Source: Oscillatoria acuminata PCC 6304
Lineage (GTDB): Bacteria; Cyanobacteriota; Cyanobacteriia; Cyanobacteriales; Laspinemataceae
Assembly: GCF_000317105.1 (NCBI RefSeq)
Contig: NC_019693.1
Coordinates: forward strand, 2,232,001-2,296,000
Reading direction: 5' to 3'
Length of the DNA: 64,000 nt
Made by a program: the position numbers and the translations under genes. Within the stretch, counting starts at the first letter, position 1; each line of letters starts with the position of its first letter. Under the pieces are notes generated by a model. The model was not told the origin of the DNA. It did no database searches and was given only the letters and a program-made list of their open reading frames with translations. Shown piece by piece: positions 9,250 to 17,542 of this stretch.

Positions 9250-9902
9250 AATTGCGGATATAAATTGCATCATTTGGCTATAAAAATGATTTAAGCCCTT
9301 AAATTAATTAATTGGGTTAAGTAAAAATAATAACGGGACTGTTTTAAAAGTTTTCTAAAAATTAATTTAATTAAAATTATCAATTTTAATTAACAAACCG
9401 CATAAATTAGAGTTGCTGGCTGATTCAGTAAATCTTGAGAAATTTATGAAAGTCTTTAGTAAAAGTAACGAACCCAACTGGGTGGACCTCGCCTTCGGTG
9501 ATATTGAATCCAATCGCCACAATTTTAGAACGGGATGATTGCACCGAGCAAACCCACCTGGGTAGAGCAAAAGTTGAAAAATTTTTTACCCTAGGCAATT
9601 TGAACGTGCAAGGCGATCGCCGAGGTTAGGGCGAATTAATTCCCACCCCCCCCAAATTACTCCGATTTTGGGTCTGTCAGGGATGCAGGTAAGCGGTTTC
9701 TAGAACAAGAGACTGAGGTACAAACTCGGTTTTTGCCGGAGTTGAGGTAATTTCATCCTTGTTTTCAACCTCAAGTTTTATAGAGTTGGGATGGTTTTCA
9801 GCTTTAGGCGCTCTTGCCGATGACAAACTCAATAGATACACTGGCATTTGGAGCAGCCGCACGTTCACGGTTGCTCAAGTAACCAAGGGAGTGGAAAAAT
9901 AA
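9250..9902. other. 653-bp AT-rich spacer
   Basis: No convincing gene. It is strongly AT-rich up to about 9420, then of ordinary composition with a C-run near 9650. The only marked structure is the palindrome at 9367-9393. The right end should contain the promoter of the outer-membrane transporter gene. Confidence 0.5.
9367..9393. repeat. Perfect 12-bp AT palindrome
   Basis: TTAATTAAAATT (9367-9378) and its exact reverse complement (9382-9393) are separated by ATC. With only A/T pairs it is a weak RNA hairpin, but it could be a protein-binding or DNA-bending site. Confidence 0.5.
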
Positions 9903-12017
9903 ATGCTCTGGAAGAATAGGCTATCTCAAGTGGGTTGGCATGGTGATTGTTCGATGCAGCAGCACATGATATTAAACGTTCTGCGGTATGGGGTTTCAAT
10001 TCCGGTATTTTTGGCGATCGCCAATTTTTCCGGGGGTCAAGCCCTAGCAGCAGACATCGAACCCTTACTCCCTGGGGAATCAGCAGATTTTGTGACTCTA
10101 GATCCCGATGAAACAGTCCGGGAAAAAGCCATTAACAGTAGCGATCGCTTCCAGATATTTGGAACTCAGGGAAAAAAAGCCGATTCCACAATGCCAACAA
10201 CCCCTCCTGGAGAATTTGGAAATTTGGGGTGGCTAGAGCATGGAGAAACGAGTTGCGATCGCCAAGCGTCTCGGAACGAGAATCGCCCCTGTGATGACAG
10301 TCGAAAGATCAATTTACAAAGCATAACATCTCCAGAGCAACCCCCTATACTGAGCACCGAGATGCCCGAGGCGATCGCCCAAACCCCTCCCTCCCAGCCC
10401 CCGCAACCTCCCACCCAAGAGCCATTACCCCCCCTACCCGAGGTAGATCCGACCCCTCCAGAAGACCAAGAACCCCCCGTCTTGACTCCCCCAGAAGAAC
10501 AACCCGCCCCAGATGAATCTCCCGAGGTAGAAATTCCCATTCGCCAGGTGAACGTGACTGGCTCTACTGTACTAACTCCCACAGAGATTCAAACCATTGT
10601 TGCCGAAGTTGAGGGACAAACCGTTTCCCTCGATCGCCTCAGACAAGTTGCCGATCAAATCACCCAAATTTATCTCGATCGCGGTTATATCACCTCCCGC
10701 GCCGTGCTTGTAGATCAAGTCATTGAGGATGGCATTGTCGAAATTCAAGTCATTGAAGGGACTTTAGCCGCCATTGAAGTCGAAGGGAACAACCGCGTCA
10801 GAGAGTCCTATATCCGCTCTCGCATCGAACTTGGGGGGGGCGCGCCCTTGAATACCGCCCGCTTGGAAGATCAGTTGCGGTTACTGCGCCTCGACCCTTT
10901 ATTTCAAAATATTGAAGCCAGTTTGCGTGCCGGAGACGAAATTGCTCAGAGTATTCTCACCGTGCGGGTCCAAGAAGCCAATCCCTTTGGGTTAAATCTA
11001 GGCGCGGATAATTTATCCCCTCCCAGTGTCGGTTCAGAACGCTTAGGGGGAACCGTCCGCTATCGCAACGTGACGGGGTTTGGGGACGAAATTGCCGCGA
11101 GTTATTATTGGGGAACCGGAGACTCGCAAATCTACGACCTCAGCTATCGGATTCCGGTGAATGCGATGAATGGGACCCTGGGTTTCCGGGTGGCCCCGAA
11201 CCGAAATGGCATCGTTCAGGACGAGTTTAGAGCCTTGAATATTGAAGGGGAATCCCAACTGTATGAGGTGAGTTTTCGACAACCTTGGGTGCGATCGCCT
11301 CGACAAGAATTTGCCACATCCTTGGGGTTTACCTTCCAGGAAAGTCAAACCTTTGTCGCCGGTGAACCCTTTGGGTTTGGCAGTGGTCCTAGCGCCGATG
11401 GGATTACCCGGACTAGCACTTTCAAGATCGGCGCTGACTACCTCCGCCGGGATGTTCAGGGAGCCTGGTCCGTGCGATCGCTGTTGAACATCGGGACGGG
11501 TTTATTTGATGCCACTGACAATGAAGACCCCATCCCCGATGGACAATTTTTGAGTTGGATTTCTCAGGTGCAGCGAGTGCAACGGTTGGGGGGGTCTCAA
11601 TTGTTAATTGTTCAAGCGGATTTACAGTTAAGTCCCCATAGTTTGCTCTCGTCCCAGCAATTTGTGATTGGGGGGGGTCAATCGTTGCGCGGGTATCGTC
11701 AAAATGTGCGATCGGGAGATAATGGATTTCGCTTTTCTGTAGAAAACCGCATTGTTATCCTCCGGGATACCTCCGGAATTCCGGTGTTTCAATTTGCCCC
11801 CTTTTTAGACGTGGGAACCGTTTGGAATCATGGGGATAATCCCAATCAATTACCGAGACAAACCTTTTTAGCCGGGATAGGAATGGGTGTACTCTGGCAG
11901 GTGTTTCCCGGTTTAAATGTGCGGGTTGATTATGGACGGCCTATTTTCCAAATTGATGATAAAGGGACAAATGCTCAAGATGAAGGGTTTTATTTTACAG
12001 TTAATTATCAACTGTAA
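9903..12017 (+). CDS. FhaC/ShlB-type two-partner secretion outer-membrane transporter
   Basis: A 704-residue Omp85-superfamily pore that would export a large partner protein across the outer membrane. The order is a signal peptide (hydrophobic run to ALAA near residue 49), a low-complexity region rich in Pro/Gln/Glu (about 160-212), and POTRA domains (about 213-360). The POTRA part contains IRQVNVTGSTVLTPTEI, LDRGYITSRAVLVDQ and the EGTLAAIEVEGNNRV segment. The beta-barrel follows to the C-terminus, with the GGGQSLRGYR signature near 600, typical of the VRGY/LRGY tip in this family. GGGAG upstream supports the start. No partner gene (TpsA) is adjacent. Confidence 0.9.
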   Translation: MLWKNRLSQVGWHGDCSMQQHMILNVLRYGVSIPVFLAIANFSGGQALAADIEPLLPGESADFVTLDPDETVREKAINSSDRFQIFGTQGKKADSTMPTTPPGEFGNLGWLEHGETSCDRQASRNENRPCDDSRKINLQSITSPEQPPILSTEMPEAIAQTPPSQPPQPPTQEPLPPLPEVDPTPPEDQEPPVLTPPEEQPAPDESPEVEIPIRQVNVTGSTVLTPTEIQTIVAEVEGQTVSLDRLRQVADQITQIYLDRGYITSRAVLVDQVIEDGIVEIQVIEGTLAAIEVEGNNRVRESYIRSRIELGGGAPLNTARLEDQLRLLRLDPLFQNIEASLRAGDEIAQSILTVRVQEANPFGLNLGADNLSPPSVGSERLGGTVRYRNVTGFGDEIAASYYWGTGDSQIYDLSYRIPVNAMNGTLGFRVAPNRNGIVQDEFRALNIEGESQLYEVSFRQPWVRSPRQEFATSLGFTFQESQTFVAGEPFGFGSGPSADGITRTSTFKIGADYLRRDVQGAWSVRSLLNIGTGLFDATDNEDPIPDGQFLSWISQVQRVQRLGGSQLLIVQADLQLSPHSLLSSQQFVIGGGQSLRGYRQNVRSGDNGFRFSVENRIVILRDTSGIPVFQFAPFLDVGTVWNHGDNPNQLPRQTFLAGIGMGVLWQVFPGLNVRVDYGRPIFQIDDKGTNAQDEGFYFTVNYQL

Positions 12018-12057
12018 TTTAATACATTTGGGGGCGGTAGAAATTCTCAAAATTCCT

Positions 12058-12195
12058 CGTGATGCGCTTAAGCCACCTCATAGGCAGAGGTCTATACAAA
12101 GAGCAGCGTCAAGGTGTATTTCTTGTAGGGGCGCAATGCTTGCGCCCTTGGTTGGGCGCAAGCATTGCGCCCCTACAATTCGTTTTTATAGACCT
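12058..12195. repeat. Composite repeat: MITE remnant plus long perfect palindrome
   Basis: Three structures lie here. 12058-12080 matches the terminal repeat of the element at 57772-57941 at 21 of 23 positions. AGGTCTATA (12088-12096) and TATAGACCT (12187-12195) form an outer inverted repeat. Between them, 12123-12147 and 12154-12178 are perfect 25-bp inverted repeats with a six-base loop, containing TGTAGGGGCGCAATGC. The motif GTCAAGGTGTATTT before it also occurs in the element at 2572. It lies between the transporter stop and the hsdR stop and could act as a bidirectional terminator. Confidence 0.75.
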
Positions 12196-12214
12196 TTAAA
12201 TACCGTATGGAGTA

Positions 12215-15193
12215 TTAGATGGCTTCTTCTGAGAACAAATCAAATTCTGGATTGTTGAGGGCGGTTTCCAGAATGCGAATAATACTGTTTTCAAGAGCCC
12301 GTTCAAAATCTGGGTCTTGGGAGTAATTTTTGTACAAGGTTAGTTCTTTGCGGCGCTCATGATTGACCGCTTGTTTGATGAGTTTACCGATCGCCATTCT
12401 GCTATTCTGCGGGTCCGGATTGTTCACCACCTGGGTTTGATAATCCGTATTTTGGGCGACATTACGAGCAAGGTTAATCAGTTTAATTTTTTGTTCTTCC
12501 GGGGTGGCGTCCCATTGAGCAAAGTGAGTTTGATTAAACAGGGCAATGATTTCGTCTAGGGGGTCATATTCTTTTTCCGCTTCATGGTAACCCCGGGGGT
12601 TGGGATTCTGGGGTTTAATCTCACTGCTAGATTCCTCCAAGGCGATCGCTGCATTCAGGGTCACTCGTTCAATGCCGTAGGTACTGAGATCCACGCTATT
12701 GAGCAGTTCATCGAGTTGCTCCTGTTGGGGATTTTTGACAATCAGTTTGGGAATGAGAAATTTTAGGAACCAATGCAGTTTTTCCCAAGCGAGGTTATGA
12801 AAGGGGATTAAACAGGCGAGTTGAGCATAAACTTTGACAAATTGTTTGGCTTTAATTTTAAAATCGATTTTGTCCTCTTCGCTTAGTTCCAGTTCCTGGT
12901 TAAAGCGTTCCGCTGCGGTATCGATAATTGGGCTAAGTTGATCCGCTTCTACGCCGTCAAAAAACAGTTGATTAAATTCGTTGATTTCGTGGATTTCATA
13001 GACGCCTAATCCGTCTAGGCTCTCTTTCAAGTCATGGAGAACATTGACATCGGTGGCTTCGCTGAGTTCGGTGGCGGTGTAGAACGGATCGAAGGCGGCT
13101 TTAATGTCGCTGGGGCTGTTGGCGAAATCGAGGATAAACGTATCGTTTTTGCCCAGTTTGTTGTTACAGCGATTGAGGCGAGAAAGGGCTTGCACAGCGA
13201 GGACTCCCTGTAATTTTTTATCCACATACATGGTGTGAAGTAGGGGTTCATCGAAGCCGGTTAGGTACTTATTGGCGACCACTAACAGGCGATAATCATT
13301 GCTTTGAAACTTCTCTTCAATCTTCTGACTGGGAAAGCCGTTGAGGGATTCTTCAGTGTGTTCAATGCCGTCTACTTTCTTTTTTCCGGAGAAAGCAACG
13401 ATCGCCCGAAAGTCTGCATTTTTAGCCTTGAGCAGTTTTTGGATTTCCGAATAGTACCGAATCGCCGTTTTAATATTGCGGGTAACCACCATCCCCTTGG
13501 CTTGCCCTTTGAGTTTTTTGGGGCTAACCACTTGTTCTAGGAAGTGATTCACCATGATTTCGGCTTTGGTGGCGATGGTTTTGGGATTGCTTTCGACGTA
13601 GGCTTTGAGTTTCTTTTGGGCTTGGGCGGTGTCGAATTGGGGATTATCTTCGATGGATTTTTGGATTTCGTAGTAGCTTTTATAGGTGGTATAGTTGGCG
13701 AGGACATCGAGGATAAAGCCTTCCTCGATCGCCTGTTTCATGGAGTAGAGATGATGGGGTGTGAAACTGCCATCGTTTTGACGTTGCCCAAATTTTTCGA
13801 GGGTGGTGTTTTTCGGGGTGGCGGTAAAGGCAAAATAGGAGGCGTTTTTGCTGAGTTTACGCCCCTGCATGACCTTGAGGATTTTGTCTTGGTTGTCTTC
13901 CGGTTCTGCTTCGTCCTCATTTTGATTGAGGGTTGTATTCAGGGAGTCCGCTGAACTTCCACTCTGGCTGCTGTGGGCTTCATCGATGATAACCGCAAAG
14001 CGGCGATCGCCTAACCCTTCGATGCCATCCACAATGAATCTAAATTTTTGGATGGTACTGATAATGATTTTTTTGCCCGATTCCAGGGCATTTTTCAAGT
14101 CTTCGGAACGGTTGGCATGGGCAATAATATTTTTGACTTGGGAAAAGTCTTTAATATTGTCCCGGAGTTGTTTGTCAAGGTTGCGGCGATCGGTGACAAC
14201 AATTACGGAGTTAAATAAGGGCTCACTTTGGTGGGTTTGGTAAAGTTGAATCAGTTGAAATGCCAGCCAGGTGATTGAGTTTGATTTCCCAGAACCGGCA
14301 GAATGTTGGATTAAATAGGTTTGACCGGGACCGTTCGTTTTAGCATCGGTGAGGAGTTGGTTGACGACATCCCTTTGGTGATAACGGGGGAAAATCAGGG
14401 TTTTATCTGGGAGAGGGTCTTTGGGTTTGCCTTCGAGTAAAACGAAATGTTCCAGAATATGGGCGAGGCTGGTACGGCTTAAAACATCTTCCCAGAGATA
14501 GCTAGTTTTGTGTCCGTTGGGGTTGGTGGGGTTGCCTTTGCCGTGATTATTTCCTTGATTGAAGGGTAGGAAATAGGTGTTTTTTCCGGTGAGTTTGGTG
14601 GTCATCCAAATTTCATCCGTATCGGCGGCAAAGTGGACTAAACACCGACCAAAGTTAAAGAGGGGTTCTTTGGGATTGCGATCGCAGTATTGTTTTTTAG
14701 CGTGGTAGACGGTTTGGTTTGTCCAAGGATTTTTAAGTTCCAGGGTTGCGATCGCCAAGCCATTGAGGAAAATGACCAAATCGATGGATGGGGCGTTGTC
14801 TGTGGCGGAAAAGTGGACTTGGCGGCTAATAGAAAAGATGTTCTGTTCAAAGTTAGCGGCGATCTCGGGGTTGAGGTCGTTATAGGGATGGCTATAGTAT
14901 AGGGTCAGTTCCGCATCATCGATCGCCACCCCTTTTTTAAGTACCGACACAATCCCGTTTTTCTTGATTTGGCGATCGATTCGTTCCAGAATCATCCGTT
15001 GCCAGTTGGGGCGATCGGCTAACTTTTTAAGTTCTTCCGGTTGGGTTGTTTCCAGGAATTGCCAAAATTTTGCGGTATCAATGGCAAATTCGGGGTCAAA
15101 GTTTTTGGAACTACCCTGCTGGTAGCCCGCATCATTAAGCAAGCGGTTTTCAATGAGGTCTTCCAGAGCTTTTTCGTTGGTTTTACTGACCAT
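12215..15193 (-). CDS. hsdR: Type I restriction endonuclease, R subunit
   Basis: The motor and nuclease subunit of a type I restriction-modification complex: ATP-driven DNA translocation and cleavage of unmethylated DNA. It has 992 residues, a normal length. The N-terminal nuclease core shows IDLVIFLNGLAIATLELKNP, i.e. the D...ExK residues of the PD-(D/E)XK fold. The helicase motor has Walker A QHSAGSGKSNS, DEAH in VIIDEAHSSQSG, and the TATP motif. The ribosome site AAGGAG lies 12 bases before the ATG. It is last in a minus-strand operon after hsdS, mntA and hepT, with only 16 bases to hepT. No frameshift was seen. Confidence 0.95.
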   Translation of the reverse strand: MVSKTNEKALEDLIENRLLNDAGYQQGSSKNFDPEFAIDTAKFWQFLETTQPEELKKLADRPNWQRMILERIDRQIKKNGIVSVLKKGVAIDDAELTLYYSHPYNDLNPEIAANFEQNIFSISRQVHFSATDNAPSIDLVIFLNGLAIATLELKNPWTNQTVYHAKKQYCDRNPKEPLFNFGRCLVHFAADTDEIWMTTKLTGKNTYFLPFNQGNNHGKGNPTNPNGHKTSYLWEDVLSRTSLAHILEHFVLLEGKPKDPLPDKTLIFPRYHQRDVVNQLLTDAKTNGPGQTYLIQHSAGSGKSNSITWLAFQLIQLYQTHQSEPLFNSVIVVTDRRNLDKQLRDNIKDFSQVKNIIAHANRSEDLKNALESGKKIIISTIQKFRFIVDGIEGLGDRRFAVIIDEAHSSQSGSSADSLNTTLNQNEDEAEPEDNQDKILKVMQGRKLSKNASYFAFTATPKNTTLEKFGQRQNDGSFTPHHLYSMKQAIEEGFILDVLANYTTYKSYYEIQKSIEDNPQFDTAQAQKKLKAYVESNPKTIATKAEIMVNHFLEQVVSPKKLKGQAKGMVVTRNIKTAIRYYSEIQKLLKAKNADFRAIVAFSGKKKVDGIEHTEESLNGFPSQKIEEKFQSNDYRLLVVANKYLTGFDEPLLHTMYVDKKLQGVLAVQALSRLNRCNNKLGKNDTFILDFANSPSDIKAAFDPFYTATELSEATDVNVLHDLKESLDGLGVYEIHEINEFNQLFFDGVEADQLSPIIDTAAERFNQELELSEEDKIDFKIKAKQFVKVYAQLACLIPFHNLAWEKLHWFLKFLIPKLIVKNPQQEQLDELLNSVDLSTYGIERVTLNAAIALEESSSEIKPQNPNPRGYHEAEKEYDPLDEIIALFNQTHFAQWDATPEEQKIKLINLARNVAQNTDYQTQVVNNPDPQNSRMAIGKLIKQAVNHERRKELTLYKNYSQDPDFERALENSIIRILETALNNPEFDLFSEEAI

Positions 15194-15209
15194 GATTACT
15201 TAATACTCC

Positions 15210-15548
15210 TTACTCGGTGATGTTTTGAAGAATCGTTTCTACTTGTGGTTTTAGCAGGGGTAAATCCGTTTCAATAACTTCCCAAATTTCTTGTAAATCT
15301 ATTCTTAGGTAATCATGGATTAACACATCTCGTAAACCTGCCATCTGTCGCCAAGGGATATTTGAATATTGATTTCTTAAGTCTGGAGAGACTCGTTTAG
15401 TGGCTTCACCAATAATTTCCAGGTTCCTGATCACCGCATCTTGCATCATGGCGTTTGTCATAAATACGGCTTTTCCTTCCTGAGTGTAAATTTCAACTTT
15501 TTCAATACATTCTTTGATATTACTGAGGTAAAGTTTATCGGTTTTCAT
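15210..15548 (-). CDS. hepT: HepT-like HEPN ribonuclease toxin (DUF86)
   Basis: A 112-residue HEPN-domain protein of the HepT/DUF86 type. The RX4HXY catalytic motif of HEPN RNases is intact: R73, H78, Y80 in GLRDVLIHDY. In characterised MntA-HepT pairs the toxin is an RNase (tRNA or mRNA), and the partner silences it by adding AMP to the tyrosine of this motif. Its ATG overlaps the stop of mntA by four bases (ATGA), so translation should be coupled. It lies between hsdS and hsdR in one transcription direction, 16 bases before hsdR. Confidence 0.92.
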   Translation of the reverse strand: MKTDKLYLSNIKECIEKVEIYTQEGKAVFMTNAMMQDAVIRNLEIIGEATKRVSPDLRNQYSNIPWRQMAGLRDVLIHDYLRIDLQEIWEVIETDLPLLKPQVETILQNITE

Positions 15549-15850
15549 AAGGGTATAGCTTCACTTAAAACTTGTTCTTTAATCGCTTCATGGAGGGTTT
15601 CAGGCTTGGCAATGTCGATACTTATCTTTAATAAGTCTTCAAGCTCTTGTTTTAAAGCAATACGATTTAAGAGGCTTTTTCCAGTTTCGATATCCATCAA
15701 GAAATCAATATCGCTGGTATGGGTATTGTCTCCTCTAGCATAAGAGCCAAAGACTCGCACATTACTGGCTCCATATTTTGCCGAAATATCGAGTATTTTT
15801 TGTTTATTGATGGTGATGATAGGGGGGAGCATTTTTGGGGAATGGAGCAT
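15545..15850 (-). CDS. mntA: MntA-like nucleotidyltransferase antitoxin
   Basis: A 101-residue minimal nucleotidyltransferase. The catalytic pattern G35-S36-X10-D47-X-D49 is present in FGSYARGDNTHTSDID, so the enzyme should be active. The known family role is to AMPylate the HEPN toxin tyrosine and so neutralise it. The start at 15850 is supported by AGGAAGG seven bases upstream; an alternative in-frame ATG is six codons in. It is 17 bases after the hsdS stop and overlaps hepT by four bases, so the pair is inserted into the restriction operon rather than beside it. Confidence 0.92.
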   Translation of the reverse strand: MLHSPKMLPPIITINKQKILDISAKYGASNVRVFGSYARGDNTHTSDIDFLMDIETGKSLLNRIALKQELEDLLKISIDIAKPETLHEAIKEQVLSEAIPL

Positions 15851-15867
15851 GACTAAACCTTCCTCTA

Positions 15868-17181
15868 CTAAACCTTGATTTTTCCGGTAACAGCTTCGGC
15901 AATTAGAATTTGTTTGAGTTCTGTTAGTTTTTCAATTTCTTGAAGTATTTTTTCTTTTAAAGTTTTCATAATAGAGATTGATTTTTCCAAGTTATCAACA
16001 ATTTCATTTTGTTCTTTAATTGGAGGAATCGGCAAGGAATATTTTTTGATATCTTGACAAGTAATTGCACCCTTGGTGCTTCCACCTCCCGAAGAATCAT
16101 TTCTCATATTTTGATACATGGCTTTAAGATATAGGAATAAAAAGTCTAGTTGAATTTTTTTTGTAATTAGTGAAATATAAGCTAAGTGTTGATTAATCGT
16201 TGTTTCGATTTTACAGATGGCTACTGTACCTCTTGTTTTACCTTCTCCAGTAATGGCGAGAATTAGGCTATTGGGTTTGACTATTGGTAAGTGGCATTGA
16301 TTAACAGCTTCTGGAGTAACAAACTGATCTGCATAAGTAACAATTGTTTCATTTACTTTTGAGCTATTTAGCCAAGGAATAGAGCCATTTTTCCAAAAAG
16401 ATATATTGGCTCTATCTGGTGTACTGCCATTGCCTATTTTTGCTACAAAACCCAGTCTAGATATATCCCAATGTTCAGGGATTTCACCTAGCCACTCTAT
16501 GCCGCTATCTTTCATTGAGACATCAGAGTTTAAGCCTTTGGTGACAGCTTGGTTAATGAGGATGGTTTTTTGTTCTTCGAGGAGTTCGATTAGGCGTTGT
16601 TTTTTGCTGATAGCTTCGTCGATTTCTCCACACTTGCTATCTAAAAATTCAACTATTCGCTTTTGTTCTGCAAACGCCGGAATACAAACCTGGAGATTAG
16701 AAAGTTTAATCGGTGTAATTGATGGATAACTTACCCCTTCAGAAAATCTAACTACTTCATTGATAAAATTTTCTGATTGCACTAAATATGTAAAAAATTT
16801 ATTGTTAATTTCTTCGTTAGGGCTTAAAATGCAAAATCCAGTCGAAAAAACACAGTTCTCATAATTTTTTTGGATATAAGAAATTGCTTTTAAATAAGTT
16901 CTTACAGTTGAAATAATTGTATCTCCTTCTTTCGCCTTCCTCCTGGCCCTGGAAGGAGCATTCTTAAATGAAAAACATTCTACTTTATTGATAGCTCCTT
17001 GAGTGACTGCTCCAATATCTACATAAGAAACTTCCAGATTTGGATCTGTATTATCTTCCAGAGTTATTTGATTATATTGGCAAATAAATTTTATTTTTTT
17101 AATACTCCAATGCTCAGGAATTTCCCCCAACCATTCAACGCCACTATCCTTGTAATTTTTATGTCTCGGCAAACTCCCCAT
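15868..17181 (-). CDS. hsdS: Type I restriction-modification specificity subunit
   Basis: A 437-residue DNA-recognition subunit that directs HsdM and HsdR to a bipartite target. It has two target-recognition domains, each opened by the same conserved phrase (GVEWLGEIPEHW near residue 13 and GIEWLGEIPEHW near residue 227). Each is followed by a helical spacer (EQKRIVEFLDSKCGEIDEAI, and EQNEIVDNLEKSISIMKTLK). The repeat makes domain exchange by recombination possible. AGAGGT precedes the ATG. The two recognition domains differ from each other, so an asymmetric bipartite site is expected; its sequence cannot be predicted here. Confidence 0.94.
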   Translation of the reverse strand: MGSLPRHKNYKDSGVEWLGEIPEHWSIKKIKFICQYNQITLEDNTDPNLEVSYVDIGAVTQGAINKVECFSFKNAPSRARRKAKEGDTIISTVRTYLKAISYIQKNYENCVFSTGFCILSPNEEINNKFFTYLVQSENFINEVVRFSEGVSYPSITPIKLSNLQVCIPAFAEQKRIVEFLDSKCGEIDEAISKKQRLIELLEEQKTILINQAVTKGLNSDVSMKDSGIEWLGEIPEHWDISRLGFVAKIGNGSTPDRANISFWKNGSIPWLNSSKVNETIVTYADQFVTPEAVNQCHLPIVKPNSLILAITGEGKTRGTVAICKIETTINQHLAYISLITKKIQLDFLFLYLKAMYQNMRNDSSGGGSTKGAITCQDIKKYSLPIPPIKEQNEIVDNLEKSISIMKTLKEKILQEIEKLTELKQILIAEAVTGKIKV

Positions 17182-17245
17182 AACTAAATACCTCTTTTAA
17201 TATAATTTTCCAGCTTTTTATCAGTAACCAAGAATAATATTTGCA

Positions 17246-17476
17246 TCAGCGCTCAACATACTTTTCCCCCACTGCATTTTCCCAAGCCGTAGATTCTAAA
17301 GAAATTAAATCTGGTTTAGCATAACTTTGCAAGACTCCTTTTAAACTTTTTCTCTGAACCGGGTCACTCTTTTTTTTAAAGACAACAATCTCAACCTGTT
17401 GCCCAGAAAGTTCTGGAGGCAAGTCTAATAAAACTTGACCATTTTTAACCGTTTGTACTGTGCGAATAACTTTCAT
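17246..17476 (-). CDS. Orphan VapB/AbrB-like antitoxin
   Basis: A 76-residue protein of a type common in cyanobacteria as the antitoxin half of PIN-toxin pairs. An N-terminal beta-rich DNA-binding part (VIRTVQTVKNGQVLLDLPPE, then QQVEIVVFKKK) is followed by a helical tail (LKGVLQSYAKPDLISLESTAW) that would wrap the toxin. No toxin gene lies on either side: 64 bases separate it from hsdS and 66 from hsdM. Either its toxin was lost, or it acts on a toxin elsewhere or as a regulator of the restriction operon. Assignment is by pattern only. Confidence 0.65.
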   Translation of the reverse strand: MKVIRTVQTVKNGQVLLDLPPELSGQQVEIVVFKKKSDPVQRKSLKGVLQSYAKPDLISLESTAWENAVGEKYVER

Positions 17477-17542
17477 AAATTAAGGCTATCTCTAATTAGA
17501 ATGTCGCGGATTTCCTCAACAATTCACGGCTTCTTATCCATT

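Noticed and set aside
9677-9868. 63-codon minus-strand open frame upstream of the secretion transporter
   Set aside because: No domain, no ribosome site, and composition like surrounding spacer.
13544-13954. A 136-codon open frame on the plus strand inside hsdR
   Set aside because: Product is a Gly/Phe-rich low-complexity sequence with no domain. It is a shadow of the hsdR coding frame on the opposite strand.
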